A stretch of 64,000 nt of DNA, from assembly GCF_963082655.1 (NCBI RefSeq), contig NC_081555.1, positions 24,913,291 through 24,977,290 of the forward strand, given 5' to 3'. Shown here piece by piece: positions 24,540 to 35,666 of this stretch. The notes under the pieces were generated by a model, which was not told the origin of the DNA, did not search any database, and saw only the letters and a list, made by a program, of their open reading frames with translations. Position numbers and translations under genes: made by a program. The stretch's first letter is position 1. The number at the start of each line of letters is the position of its first letter. The DNA comes from Stomoxys calcitrans (Eukaryota > Arthropoda > Insecta > Diptera > Muscidae).

Positions 24540-24907
24540 CAATAAACTTTCGCCTTTTTACAATGTGCTCTGTTAAAAAGTCTGTGGACCTCTTTCCCAA
24601 TGCCGCTAATATCGCCGGTCATCCAGTGCTTTTCTTGGGTTGATTTCCTTTCTCGAAGAGGACAACTATCTTCAAAAGACTCCACTAGTGCAGTCGTAAT
24701 CCTGTTGACATTGTCGTCAATGTCGTCTATGCTTGGACAAACTAAATTATCTTGCCCAAGTCTTCTTCTGAGTAGAATTGTGGCGAACGTCTGCGAACCA
24801 TATGGCAACACTGATAGTATCAGTGTTATATATAGTGCAACATCAATGGTCTGGGAGCAATAAAAAACGAGAAACCGAATTGAAAAGACAAATAGCTGTT
24901 TAAGCAT
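24540..24907 (-). pseudogene. Chimeric LINE scrap (pre-RT linker plus RTE C-terminal bit)
   Basis: On the minus strand 24.55-24.75 kb reads ITTALVESFEDSCPLRERKS then HWMTGDISGIGKEVHRLFNR, which looks like the region between endonuclease and RT in an RNase H-bearing LINE. Next to it, YITLILSVLPYGSQTF matches an RTE C-terminal segment. Two different LINE families are joined here. There is no functional protein. Confidence 0.6.
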
Positions 24908-25009
24908 CTAAACCCAATCAAAAAGTCAACGTCAAGTTATTTTATGGTCATTTCTTATGACGCTGGCCTCTGACGCTTTGACTAGGTTTAGACTCTAATG
25001 ACTTTATTT

Positions 25010-25849
25010 CAAAGAAAAGAAAACTTGAAAGTTTCCGTGGGTCGAATCTCTTAAAATGAAAATCATGTCAAAATAAATTTGTTGGGTCTGTGAATAGGAA
25101 AAATTTCCAACAAATTCAATTCCTTATCCAGATTAACTTAAAGACTCCATTATTGTGAAATACAAGCTTTTCCTTAATGAGCCCTTAAATAAATCAAAAA
25201 CTTGGTACCATAGTGCTCTTAATTGCATTTGACAACACTAGTCTCACTATTTTGCTTCTTACCTCGTTTGTTCCCCCTCCCCCCGCAAACGACTAGTTGC
25301 TTGATGTCAATCAATGTCTTCACAATTTCGTTATAATTTTTCAATCGGTCGCACGCAAAGTTTAGCCCTCCCAAAAGTTGCAGTTCAAAAGTGATCTAAA
25401 CCCATAAAATCTATCTAAAAGTGTAATAAAACAAAAGAAAAGTGAAGTGCAATTAAAATATGAATAGATTTATATGGAAATTCAGTGAAAAACCATTGAA
25501 AATAGCAAAAAACGAATTAGCAAAAAGCATTTAAGAGGAGCAACGGTTTTCGTGTTTACATTATGTCGCGTGTGTATCCATTAGCCGCGTTGTTGTTGGC
25601 TTTGTGCAACGAGTGTGTGAGAGTGAGAGTGGAAGAGAAAGAGGTGGCGAAAATGTCAAACTCTCAGATTTGTTCAAGTGTTGATTAAGTTCTTTGCCTG
25701 AGGTGAAGAAGGTATGAAGGTCAGGCAAGATCTTCACCAAAGAAAAAAAAATAGTGATTACTTCAAAAAGTGTTGCAAAGCAGCCATTAAAAATAATAAT
25801 GTATATATTTGTTTCCTATAAAAATATCATTAGAGTTGATATTTCTCAG
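25010..25849 (+). promoter_or_regulatory. Leader-exon-like unit, copy B
   Basis: It has the same order as copy A: CCCCCTCCCCCC-bearing upstream part, TTTCGTTATAA and CGGTCGCACGC, a UTR-like stretch, and CTCAG|GTAAGT at 25849. Here an ATG at 25563 opens a 41-residue frame to 25688 (MSRVYPLAALLLALCNECVR start, hydrophobic, signal-peptide-like, end QICSSVD). The initiator TCAGTT has changed to TCACAA. AAATTTT repeats start about 60 bp after the donor. Confidence 0.5.
25563..25688 (+). CDS. 41-residue ORF or uORF in leader unit copy B
   Basis: The frame opens with ATG and encodes a hydrophobic start (VYPLAALLLALCNECV), a charged middle (RVEEKEVAK) and MSNSQICSSVD before TAA. The same frame is open in copies A and C, with the end MS(N/S)(S/T)QIC(S/L)(S/G)VD kept, but those copies lack an ATG before the hydrophobic part. 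It could be an upstream ORF, a secreted micropeptide, or chance. No function can be assigned. Confidence 0.25.
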   Translation: MSRVYPLAALLLALCNECVRVRVEEKEVAKMSNSQICSSVD

Positions 25850-25899
25850 GTAAGTGTATGAAAACCTCATTTTAATGACATTTTCTATAAATTTAATAT

Positions 25900-26450
25900 T
25901 TTAACTTAATTTTCTCTAAAGACAATATTACCATCAATTTTGTTCTAAAAACAAAATTTTAACGATTTTTTTTAATGACAAAATTTTAATAAAAATTTCT
26001 CCAAAACAAGATTTTAATGATATTTTCTTTACAAACAAAATTTCTAAGAAATTTTTTCTAAAGACAGTATGTCAATGAAAATTTCTGTTATGATAAAATT
26101 TCAGGAATTTTTTCTTGAGATAAAATTGTTATGCATTTTTTTCTAAACAAAATCTTTTAACAAAATTTGTCGCTCTTTAGCGAATATTCCATCAACATTT
26201 TGCCTATAACGAAAGTGTTATCAAATTTTTATATTTAAATTGTTTTATAAAAAATTTTTATCGAAATATTGCCTTAAAATTTTTTTCAACCTATTTTTCC
26301 ATTAGGGAGATTTCAAAAAAGTTGTTCTTTGAGAAGATTTGTATTAAGAGAAGCTAAGTTAAGTACATTTAATCAAAATTTTGTACGTACAGAAAATTTG
26401 ATTCAAAAATGCTGTCTTTTCACAAAATTGTTTTTGCGACATTAAATATT
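25900..26450. repeat. Degenerate AAATTTT repeats after leader unit B
   Basis: Phrases such as TCTAAAGACAATATTACCAT and AAACAAAATTTCTAAGAAAT repeat loosely every 30-45 bp. They have the same sense relative to the leader unit as the array at 28384. Confidence 0.7.
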
Positions 26451-26474
26451 TTTTGCTATGCTATTCATTGAATG

Positions 26475-26800
26475 AGACTATCGTAGCGCAGAGGTTAGCA
26501 TGTCCGCCTATGAAGCTGAACGCCTGGTTTCGAATCCTGGCGAAACCGTCAGAAAAAAATTTCAGCGTTGGCTTTCCCCTCCTAATGCTGGCAACATTTG
26601 TGAGGTACAATGCCATGAAAAACTTCTCTCCAAAGAGGTGTTGCAATGCGGCACGTGGTTCGGACTCGGCTATAACTAGGAGGCCCCTTATCATTGAGCT
26701 TAAAACTAGAATCGGACTGCACTCATTGATCTGTGAGAAGATTGCCACAGTTCCTTAGTGGAATGTTCATGGGCAAAATTAGCATTTGCATCTCTATATT
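26475..26800 (+). mobile_element. tRNA-headed SINE copy, complete
   Basis: A box TAGCGCAGAGG, B-box-like GGTTTCGAATCC (one extra T), body TTTCCCCTCCTAATGCTGGC, then GGCCCCTTATCATTGAGCTT, ATCGGACTGCACTCATTGAT and the TAGTGGAATGTTCATGGGCA tail. It is the longest version in the window and useful as a reference for the family. Confidence 0.9.
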
Positions 26801-27066
26801 AAAGTTTAGCTCGTTTTCATTCCTAAAATCGTACGAAAAAGGAAAACATTTTAAATTTTCGGCCAACTTTTTTTGCTGTGTATGAATTTTTTTTCCAAGA
26901 AAAATTTGAAATTTTCGACCACTTATTTTTTGTGTATAAATGTTTTTTTCCAACACGCCATGTACTGCCTGTTCTGATTTATTAAGTACCCATGTACCCA
27001 GAGATCTGTATAGAAACTTGGGTAATATCAGTGTCTTGTATAGAGTAATTTCTGTCTGACGACACA
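26800..27066 (-). pseudogene. RTE retrotransposon C-terminal fragment
   Basis: Minus-strand reading gives QTEITLYKTLILPKFLYRS and TWVLNKSEQAVHGVLEKN, the same segment as KITLCKTLILSVLLYGSEAW in the 43-kb element. The rest (26.8-26.95 kb) is AT-rich filler. It is a short dead fragment beside a SINE. Confidence 0.7.
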
Positions 27067-27344
27067 TTCGACATTCTCACCCAAAATGGACTAGATGGGA
27101 TTATATTTGAATATGACTGCTATGTAGACCTTTAGCGATTAAAGGCATTGGGCCCATTAAAGAAATCTGAAATGAAAAGATAAATTGCTGCTTATTGACC
27201 TATTAACACAAGAATTTGGATGAGTTTTTACAGCAAAATTCAATCATAACCATGACAAATCGGTTAAATACATATTTACCAAACATTTTCAGGGTGGTTC
27301 GGGTTAAAGAAACCTAAACCGAAACGAAAAGATAAGTCGATCCT

Positions 27345-28226
27345 TAAGAACTTTATTTCAATGAAAAGTAAACTTGTAACTTCTCGTAGATCGAATCACT
27401 TGAAATAAAAAACATTCCAAGAAGAAGTTTCTCCTCATCTTAATTAACTAAAACTCAACATTATTGTGAAATTCAAGCTTCTTTCGGTTTTAATATATCA
27501 AAAAAATATTCTCTTGTATATTAATAAGCCATAGTGTTCTCAATTGCATTGACAACACTGTCTCACTATTTTGGTTTTTACCTCTTTTGTTCCCCCTCCC
27601 CCCGTTAACATCTAATTGCGTAGTTGCCAATCACTTTCTTCTCAGTTTCGTTATAATTTTGCAATCGGTCGCACGTAAAAGTTTGCCCTCTTAAAAGTTT
27701 CAGTTAAAAAGTGATCTAAACCCATAAAATCTATCTTATTATGTAATAAATCAAAAGAAAAGTGAAGTGCTATTAAAATATTAATACATTTATATGGAAA
27801 TTCAGTGCAAAAGCATTGAAAATAGCAAAAAAAGAATTTGCAAATTAAGCAATTAAGAGGAGCATCGGTTTTCGTGTTTGTATTACGTCGTGTGTGTATC
27901 CATTAGCCTTGTTGTTGTTGGTTTTGTGCAACAAGTGTGCGAGAGTGGGAGAAAAAGAGGTGGTGAAAATGTCAAGTACTCAGATTTGTTTAGGTGTTGA
28001 TTAAGTTCTTTGTCTGAGGTGAAGACGATATGAAGTTTTGTTGGTCAAGATCTTTACCAAAGAAAATAAATAGAGGTAAAGTCATCTTATTTACTTGGCA
28101 AAAAAAGTACTAAATTTAGCAAATAGAAAAATAAAAAAAATTAATGTTATGTGTCTTATGAATACTAAATACCTTCTGTGTAATTCGTTTGTTCAACAAT
28201 CGACAAATTTAATCGACATTTTACAG
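27345..28226 (+). promoter_or_regulatory. Leader-exon-like unit, copy C
   Basis: It is the closest relative of copy A in the initiator region (TTCTCAGTTTCGTTATAATT at about 27640) and of copy B in the upstream CT-rich part. The UTR-like section (GTGAAGTGCTATTAAAATAT), the hydrophobic frame (CVYPLALLLLVLCNKCARVG) and the TTTTACAG|GTAAGTT donor at 28226 are kept. Copies B and C are direct repeats about 2.3 kb apart. Repeats of 29 bp follow from 28384. Confidence 0.5.
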
Positions 28227-28383
28227 GTAAGTTTATAAAGTGCAACTATGTTCACAAACATTTTACCTTTAAAATATGATTTTAAACAAATTTTTGCTAA
28301 AATAAAATTTCAATTAAATTTTCTTTAGAGACAAGTTTCAATGAAAAATTCTCAAGATTTTGTTGCAATTCTTTCTAAATTTT

Positions 28384-28615
28384 CTCTAAAGACAAAATTT
28401 CTATGAAATTTTCTCTAAAGAAAAATTTCTATGAAATTTTCTCTAAAGACAAAATTTCTATGAAATTTTCTCTAAAGACAAAATTTCTATGAAATTTTCT
28501 CTAAAGGCAAAATTTCTATGAAATTTTCTCTAAAGACAAAATTTCTATGAAATTTTCTCTAAAGACAAAATTTCTATGAAATTTTCTCTAAAGACAAAAT
28601 TTTGTGAAATTACTT
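28384..28615. repeat. 29-bp tandem repeat, about 8 copies
   Basis: CTCTAAAGACAAAATTTCTA recurs at 28384, 28413, 28441, 28470 and 28499, giving a unit of 28-29 bp with very little divergence. It is the regular form of the scattered AAATTTT repeats. The complement appears in degenerate form at 9230-9350. Confidence 0.92.
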
Positions 28616-28639
28616 CTAAAAACAAAATTTCTAACAAAA

Positions 28640-31600
28640 CCAGTAAGGAGAGCTAAAAGTCCGACGGGTCCGACTATATAATACCCTACACCACCGAGAA
28701 TACTTACTTTTTGATGAAATCAAGGCCAGAGATGGCAAAATTTAAAAAAAAAATCCTTTGAATATTAACGAATTTTTTGAAAAATCTGATTTAAAAAAAA
28801 TTTAATTAAATATTCTCAGTTGACAAAATTTTTTGTGAAAGAAAATTTCTATGAAATTGATTATTTTTTCGACATATTGTTTTACAAATTCTCTCTAAAG
28901 TTAAAATTTTAAGAAAATAATATCTGAACGTAAAAAATTATTAACATTTTCTCAAAGACAAAAATGTCTCATTCTCCTTCTGTTTAGTTGCTTGACACAG
29001 TTTGAGAATTTTAACAAATAGGACCATGGACCCTTTGAAAACCCTTTAAACAGGTTGTATAGAGAAAAGGTCCAATATTTTACTTCATTATCATTAACGG
29101 CTGCTTATGTTGAATACCACGAAATACACCACGTGGTGGTCATCTGTGGTTGGTTTTGAAGATTTGTAGTTGACACGATTTTATTAAAATAATGCCATAT
29201 TTTATTAAAAAGTTTTTAACAAAAAGCTAATTCCATTAAGAATTTAGTAAATTAAGTGATTTGTTCAAAATCTCTCGTACAAATAAATTTGTATCAAAAT
29301 TGGGGCTGTCATACCAACAACTCGTTAAAAAAAAAAAACGAAAAACAACAAAGCAATGCAAGTCCAAAATAACGGTCATCGCACACATTCGATAGGACAA
29401 ACACCAAGAGAATACCACATACCAACTAACATTATCATCATTAAGAGGTGAGGAATGAGAGAAAACAATCAACTCCTAAGAAAAAAAGAAGATAGATACA
29501 GTTGCAACAACAATAACATCAACACAGCTCACTGCCAACAACAGCACACAACAAAAACATACTATATACACGCAACCATTTATAAATTGGCATACTCCAT
29601 TGAATTGAATGATTTACGAGTTTACGACGCAGAATGACGACAAGCAGCCAGAAACAACAAAAACAGCTACAATGGCAAAGGCCATCAGCAGCAACAACAA
29701 CAACAGCAATGTTAAGAAAAGGGGAGACTGCCAGCAAAGTTAAACACACCAAACACAGCAGGGCACTCAAACTCATGGGGCTTAGAACATCAACAGTCAT
29801 GGAGAGGGAAACAAGAACACCAACAACTGTACTAGGAGAAGAAGAGTAAAAGGCTACACACGCAAGCACATGTATTGATACTGAGAGAAGATAATATAAA
29901 AGGCACCAACACTCTTGCAGTTGTTTTACTCAGGGGTAATCATAACTTATCAATTAGGGTGTTTGATTATACAAAGAAATTCTGAGAGAGAGAGAGCATA
30001 ATAATGAAAAAAGAAAGGTAAAGAGAGTCAGTTTAAGGAGTGTTAATATGGGAATAGGTATTTCCATTGATTGCTGTGCCTTTGTAAGGGGAATTTCTTG
30101 TTTATACTGGAATTTTTAGATAAATGGGGAAATCTGGAAGTTATGAAAAAGTCTTATTAGACCAATTGCTAAGAGTGAACAGTTAGACTGTTGTTTTAAA
30201 AGCGAATAGAAGAGCTCAGCTATATAGCAAGAGAGTAATTGCAGGTTTCATTGCGCAGGCGCCATATTGGTAATTGTTGTTGCCTACAACAAGTAAAAGA
30301 AATTTCCGCTCTCTATGGGTTGAAGCAGTTGAGCTATATTATGATGTTAAAAGAGTTCAACCCTCTTTTCCGTTTCTGTAAACAGTGGTTTGGGTAACGC
30401 CCCCTCGTTTTGGTAATAACTCAGAGTTCGCTCTGTGCGCGTTTTAAAACACCGGTAATTTTTAGTCTTGACTTTAAGGCAATGAACAAAGGTGGTGCTT
30501 CAAACAAGACGCGGATTTCTATGCAACAGACCATGTAGAGATTTCAAGATAAACTGCGCCGCCGTTTAGAAAAAGTTTAAACTCTGCCAGAGATAAATCA
30601 CTGAGGGACCTTTTGTTCTCCGAATTTATTTTCCTAGAAACAAATCTAGCCTTTATTATGGCAAAGCAAAGGTTTTTGTTGTGCGCATTTAAAAAAATTT
30701 GAAAAAAAATTTGGACTGCTAAATTTTTTTTTCAAAATATTGGGCACTCGCTGGCTTGCTCTCTCTCTCTCGCTCTCTCTTACTCTGGCTCACAGCTTGA
30801 CTCCTACTTCTCTACCTCTGGAGCAAATTAAATGCTTTTTGATCCTTTTTTGCCTTGCTGCAGAGTCCTGCAGTCACCAGACTGTCGCATGAGTTCGAAT
30901 ATTGTAGCCGTTTAAAATCGAAGCCGACGTTTTTTCGGTTTTTTTTGTTAGCTTTTTCAAAAAGAGTTTTTTTACAATTTCTGTTTTTTTTTTGTTGCTG
31001 TTGTTTGAGCTTTCTTTCATTCTTGGGCTGTTATCGTAAATATTGTTTTACTGTTCTCCATGTTGGTGTTGTTGTTGCTGCTGTTTCTTGCGATTATTTT
31101 GTTGCTGCTGCCGCTGCAACACACAAAACTGTTGGTCGTCGTTTAGTTTGACAACAGTTTAACGTGGAAATTATTGCGAATTTGTTGTACACGCAAAAAA
31201 CTCGACAAAACGCCCGCTCGCGTGTTATCATAAAAAAAAGTCGTAACGTCAAACGTACTCTCGCCGCCACAAACAAACAAAACCCAAACAGCAACTACCA
31301 AACTCAACCAAAGAAATTTTGAAAACGACTAAAACAAGAAAAAAAAGAACACTGAACGCAGCTAACGTAATGCCATTTACGCTTAACGCCTTACATTGAC
31401 TTTTAGAGTTGGGTGTTAATTTTGTCATTGTCGTGAGAGTTTTTTCTACTTCTTCTTGCGTTGATTGCTTCAGCCCCAGACATGTATGGGCTTATACGTT
31501 GTACAATGTGATATATTTCTATTTTTGCAACACTCTAGTCTGGTATTGTTAAACAAAAACAAAAAATAAATGCTAAACTCATAATTATTTATGGTTGTTT

Positions 31601-32337
31601 TTCGTCTGCGTTAAGGTTGTTCATAAATTTGATCTACTGAATGTCCTTTTGAAAATAAGAAAAATAAGAAAAAATGAAAACGTGCGTGGCTGACATCATC
31701 ACAAAATAATTTCTTACTGATTACAGAGTAAACAAACCCAAATTAGATTAAAAATTTCTAAATTTTGTTTACTTCATGAAAGTTTCTTTTATACAAAAAA
31801 ATTAACAAAACTAACTTTTTCCATTTTTTTTTTTTTGAAATAAAATTAAAAAAAAAAATAATTTATAATAATTAATTTTGAATGAAAACAAAAAAAAAAA
31901 TATTAACTGGATTTGTCAATTAAAAAATTAGAAATAAAATCATTTTTGGTATCAAGTTAACATAAGTTTTTGTTTTTTTTTTTTAAATATCCTTTGGCAT
32001 ATATTTTTAAAGCAGAAAAGTTTTGCAGACCATTTTTAAAGAAAAAATATGTTTCTTGCACAGATTGTTGCCATATTTGAAGAGGACCTTTAGGGTTTAG
32101 AAGAATGATTTTGTGATTTTTAGTTGTTTTTGTAAATAATGTTCGCTTAGAAAAAGGGAGGAAAGCTTAAAAGTAATGAAAAAGGACAGAGAAAACCTGG
32201 GTCTCAGCAACTTAAACTGTTAATGTTTGAGTTAAAATTTTATGAAAATAAAATTTGAAAATTGTTTACTTTTTTTGTGAAAAAATTATTCAAACTCACA
32301 TTTTATGGAAAATTTTAAAAAATGTGAGCATAAAATT
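28640..32337. other. Largest mostly unique stretch upstream of Vsx; possible regulatory DNA
   Basis: It is free of recognised transposons from about 29.0 kb. Notable are CAACAA/CAGCAG-rich DNA at 29.5-29.85 kb, TATAAAAG at 29895-29902 with TGCAGTTG about 20 bp on, GAGA tracts at 29983-29996 and 30758-30785, a GCTGTTTCTTGCG-type CTG-rich part at 31.06-31.12 kb, and a CG-containing UTR-like stretch at 31.15-31.4 kb. Frames at 29519-29869 and 30855-31294 are low-complexity. It could hold a distal Vsx promoter or enhancers. Confidence 0.4.
29895..29902 (+). promoter_or_regulatory. Candidate TATA box
   Basis: TATAAAAG is followed 20-25 bp on by GCAGTTGT, close to a fly initiator (TCAGTT), in unique DNA 9.4 kb upstream of the Vsx ATG. 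Spacing is slightly short of the ideal, and such matches occur by chance in AT-rich DNA. Confidence 0.2.
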
Positions 32338-32441
32338 TTAGTAAGGGGATAATCAGCGCTGAAAAATTTTCTGATGTTCACGCCAGGATTTAAACCCAAG
32401 CGTTGGGCGTCATTGGCGGACATGCTAACTACGGTGAACTA
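32338..32441 (-). mobile_element. SINE head fragment
   Basis: The minus-strand tRNA-like head (GGTTTAAATCCTGGCGTGAA) and about 30 bp of body remain. The tail is replaced by AT-rich DNA. Confidence 0.75.
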
Positions 32442-32659
32442 TACAACAACAGTAAGAAAACGCGTTGCCGCCTGAATAATACTCTACACCTAGCCTATAA
32501 GAACAAATGGGAGATATATCTGATTCTGAACCAATTTTGATGGACCTCCCCGGATGATTGCAGTTGGGTTATTCAACAATCCGTATCAAATTTCGAGCAA
32601 ATATGGTCAAACTGTAATAATTACGTTTGACAAATGACAACATTATTGCGAATTACCCA

Positions 32660-32988
32660 AAATGTGCAAATTGCAAATTTTTCCCATGAACATTCCACTA
32701 AGGACCAGGGGTAAACTTCTCACATAGCAATGAGTGCAGTCCGATTCAAGTTTAAGCTCAATGATAAGGGGCTTCCTTTTTATAGTCGAGTCCGAATGGA
32801 GTGCCGCAGTGCGACACCTCTTTGGAGAGAAGTTTTACATGGCATAGTACCTCACAAATGTTGCCGGCATTAGGAGGGGAAAACCACCGATGAAAATTTT
32901 TTCTGATGGTCTCACCAGGATTCGAACCCAGGCGTTCAGCGTCATAGGCGGACATGCCAACCTCTGCGCTACGGTGGCCTCCAAAATG
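32660..32988 (-). mobile_element. tRNA-headed SINE copy, complete
   Basis: Head with GTAGCGCAGAGGTTGGCATG and GGTTCGAATCCTGGTGAGAC (minus strand), full body, and tail ending GGTCCTTAGTGGAATGTTCA. It is close in sequence to the copies at 24.3 and 35.5 kb. Confidence 0.9.
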
Positions 32989-33026
32989 TGACGAATATAT
33001 ATGGGAATATAAATATATGGGAGCTA

Positions 33027-33264
33027 TTGGGTTGCCCAAAAAGTAATTGCGGGTTTTCATATAGTAGGCGTTGACAAATTTTTTCACAGCTTGTGACTCT
33101 GTAATTGCATTCTTTGTTCTGTCAGTTATCAGCTGTTACTTTTAGCTTGCTTTAGAAAAAATATGTAAAAAAAGTATATTTGATTAAAGTTCATTCTAAG
33201 TTTTATTAAAAATGCATTTACTTTCTTTAAAAAAATTCCGCAATTACTTTTTGGGCAACCCAAT
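33027..33264 (-). mobile_element. Mariner-type MITE, copy 3
   Basis: Complete 238-bp copy in opposite orientation with both ends intact (TTGGGTTGCCCAAAAAGTAA at left, complement at right) and flanking TA on the left side. It separates a SINE from a minisatellite fragment. Confidence 0.92.
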
Positions 33265-33370
33265 ATATCTAAATCGGAATCGGTTATTGCAATACTTCTC
33301 AAAATCGGACGAACATATGTAGGGGAGCTATATCTAAATCTGAACCGATTTCGCACAAACTTCTTAGATA
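33265..33370. repeat. Minisatellite family fragment left of the jockey-like LINE
   Basis: It contains CTCAAAATCGGACGAACATA and a GGGAGCTATATCTAAATCTG stretch. A diverged second copy of the same phrase is at 35219-35290, so the LINE sits between two tandem repeat units. Confidence 0.65.
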
Positions 33371-33379
33371 TTGTAGTAG

Positions 33380-35196
33380 TCGTCGAGGAAATCGTTGTGC
33401 AAAAATTTTGGAAAGATTGGTCAATAAATACGCGTACTAAGGTTCTTGCTTCGTTGTTCGTGTAAGGAGTAAAGGGTAGTTCTTCATCTATTCGAACTCT
33501 TGTTAAGGACGATCAAACGTTCACTGACCCGGTTTATAAGGCTAAGCTGTTGGCTGATGTATATGCAGGGAACTCTTCCCTGCCGGATAACAAACAACCA
33601 CACCCCTCAATCGAAAATGTATATGGCGTCATGCCCGAAATATTTTTTCAAACTCGTGGAGTTAAAAGGGTTCTTGAAAATCTAGACGTAAATAAATTCC
33701 CGGGCCCGCATGGCATATCAACACTTGTCTGATGCAAGTGTTCTTCAACGCTCGCTCGTCCATTACGCAACCTTTTCAAACTTGCCTACCGTGCGGGAGT
33801 CTTCTCGGCGCGTTGGAAGGTTGCGAACGTTCAGCCAATACCCAAGAAGGGTGAGGCAAACATCCTGCGAATTATCGGCGAATTGCGATATGCTCCTCTC
33901 TCTCCAAGGTTTTGTGAGGTATTTAGAGTCTAATGGCCTTCTTAGCGACCAGCAATATGGGTTCCGCAGAAATCGCTCTACGGGCGACCTCATGGCACTT
34001 CTGTCGGAACGTTGGAGTCATCCAATCCACCAGTTTGGTGAGAGTAATGTTGTGGCTCTTGATATCTCCAAGGCATTTGATAGGATCTGGCCCGGTGCAC
34101 TACCAACAAAGCTTGTCGCATTTGGTGTCGCTAATGGCTTTGTTCGATTTATTTCGAGCTTTCTCCAAGATCGCACTATTCGAGTCGTTATAGATGGCTT
34201 CTCATCCAATAAGCACAAATTAACCGCAGGTATACCCCAGGGCTCTGTTCTTCTCTTTTTCTTATTTTCATCAACGATCTGTTGAGGCAGACATCGCATC
34301 CGATCTACTCATTTGCGGATGACATCTCTGTCATAATCTCTGTCATTCGTACTCATTCGACCATAGGCCGAGTCTTCGAGAGATTGAGGACAAGTAGCGG
34401 GTTATGGACGATACACTCTGCCAGGATTTGCTGGCTATTTCTGGGGTAGGGTCGAATGAATCGAGTAGATTTTAACGTACGGAAAACTCAGTGCTGCTTG
34501 TTGTCACACAAACGATTCGCTGACCCTCATCATCATCATCATTGTCTATCAACGGTGTAGATGTTGTGAGCAATCAGAAGCTGGTCATGAAAATACAAAG
34601 TGATGTCCGTTGGGCTAAACATGTATTTGAAGTGGCGAAAGAAGCATTCAAGTGTTTAGGTTTCCGTAAACGGTTGAAAATGGAGTACAACTCACATGTA
34701 TGGGCTGGAGCTTCAAAATCATCCCTGGAGCTACTGGACCGTGTACAGAGGAGGCGATGGCGTTGATTGGGCACAGTGGGGTATACAACTCTATTGCCTT
34801 CCTTCATCATCGTCGCAATGTGGGTTGTTTGGCACTGTTCTATCGGTACTTTCATGATGTATATTCGTCTGATATTAGTCTTCTTATTCCGGATGGAAGG
34901 ATGTATGTCAGGGATACTTGGAATTCCAGGAACTCACACCCGTTTGTAATTGACTGGCCAGCGCACGGCACAATGCATTATAGAGAGAATTCTTATTTCG
35001 CCCGATCCGTTCGTATGTGGACTCGACTTCCGGCTAATGTTTTTCCCATCCACTTTGACATCCAAAGATTCAAGACAAATGTCAATAAGCACAATCGGGC
35101 GATATATACATATGAGAGCTTTATTGAAATCTCACCAACAATGTCGAGAATCGAGAGAAAATCCTTCCTGACAAATTTCGAGGGAATCGGTTAACA
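33380..35196 (+). mobile_element. Jockey/CR1-like non-LTR retrotransposon, truncated and frameshifted
   Basis: It reads DDQTFTDPVYKAKLLADVYA then RVLENLDVNKFPGPHGIS, GLLSDQQYGFRRNRSTGDLM, VVALDISKAFDRIWPGALPT, KLTAGIPQGSVL (33.5-34.25 kb), SFADDISVIISV (34.31 kb), and a C-terminal part with HHRRNVGCLALFYRYFHDVY and RENSYFARSVRMWTRLPANV (34.8-35.1 kb). The AFDRIW and FADD motifs fit jockey/CR1-type RT without RNase H. Several frameshifts are present. It sits between two minisatellite units. Confidence 0.82.
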
Positions 35197-35199
35197 CTT

Positions 35200-35484
35200 G
35201 AGCACTTTATTGCATTATTTCTCAAAATCGGACGAACATAAGTAGGGGGTTTATATCCAAATCTGAACTGATTCCCTCCAATTTCAATAGGCTTTGCCTC
35301 AAGGCCGAAAAACATGGCTGTACCAAATTTGAAGATGCTTGGGTGAAAATTGCGGCCTATACGTTGTACACAAATAAACATGGACAAGCAGATGGACATA
35401 GCTATATCGAATCAGAAAGTGATTCCTAGTCGATCGGTATAATTATCAATGAGTCTAGCTCTCATCCTTCTTGGTGTTACAAAC
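35200..35484. repeat. Minisatellite family fragment right of the jockey-like LINE
   Basis: CTCAAAATCGGACGAACATA appears again, followed by a GCGGCCTATACGTTGTACAC tail and TGGACAAGCAGATGGACATA, which resembles the end motif of the minisatellite-bearing elements. A truncated SINE follows immediately. Confidence 0.6.
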
Positions 35485-35645
35485 ACTTTGGAGAGAAGTT
35501 TTACATGGCATAGTACCTCACAAATGTTGCCAGAATTAGGAGGGGAAAACCACCGCTGAAATTTTTTTCTTATGGTCTCGCAATGATTCGAACCCAGGCG
35601 TTCAGCGTCATAGGCGGACATGCTAACCCCTGCGCTACGGTGGTG
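35485..35645 (-). mobile_element. SINE, 3' truncated
   Basis: Head (GTAGCGCAGGGGTTAGCATG, GGTTCGAATCATTGCGAGAC on minus) and body up to AAACTTCTCTCCAAAG remain. The mariner relative begins about 20 bp beyond its head. Confidence 0.85.
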
Positions 35646-35666
35646 AAATATGCCACATTCATTATA

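Noticed and set aside
29519..29869. 116-residue minus-strand hydrophobic ORF
   Set aside because: It is opposite CAA/CAG-rich DNA, which gives Leu/Val/Cys codons by composition; no homology recognised.
30855..31151. 98-residue plus-strand ORF upstream of Vsx
   Set aside because: Made mostly of T-run and CTG-run codons (Phe, Leu, Cys); no acceptor or donor supports it as an exon.
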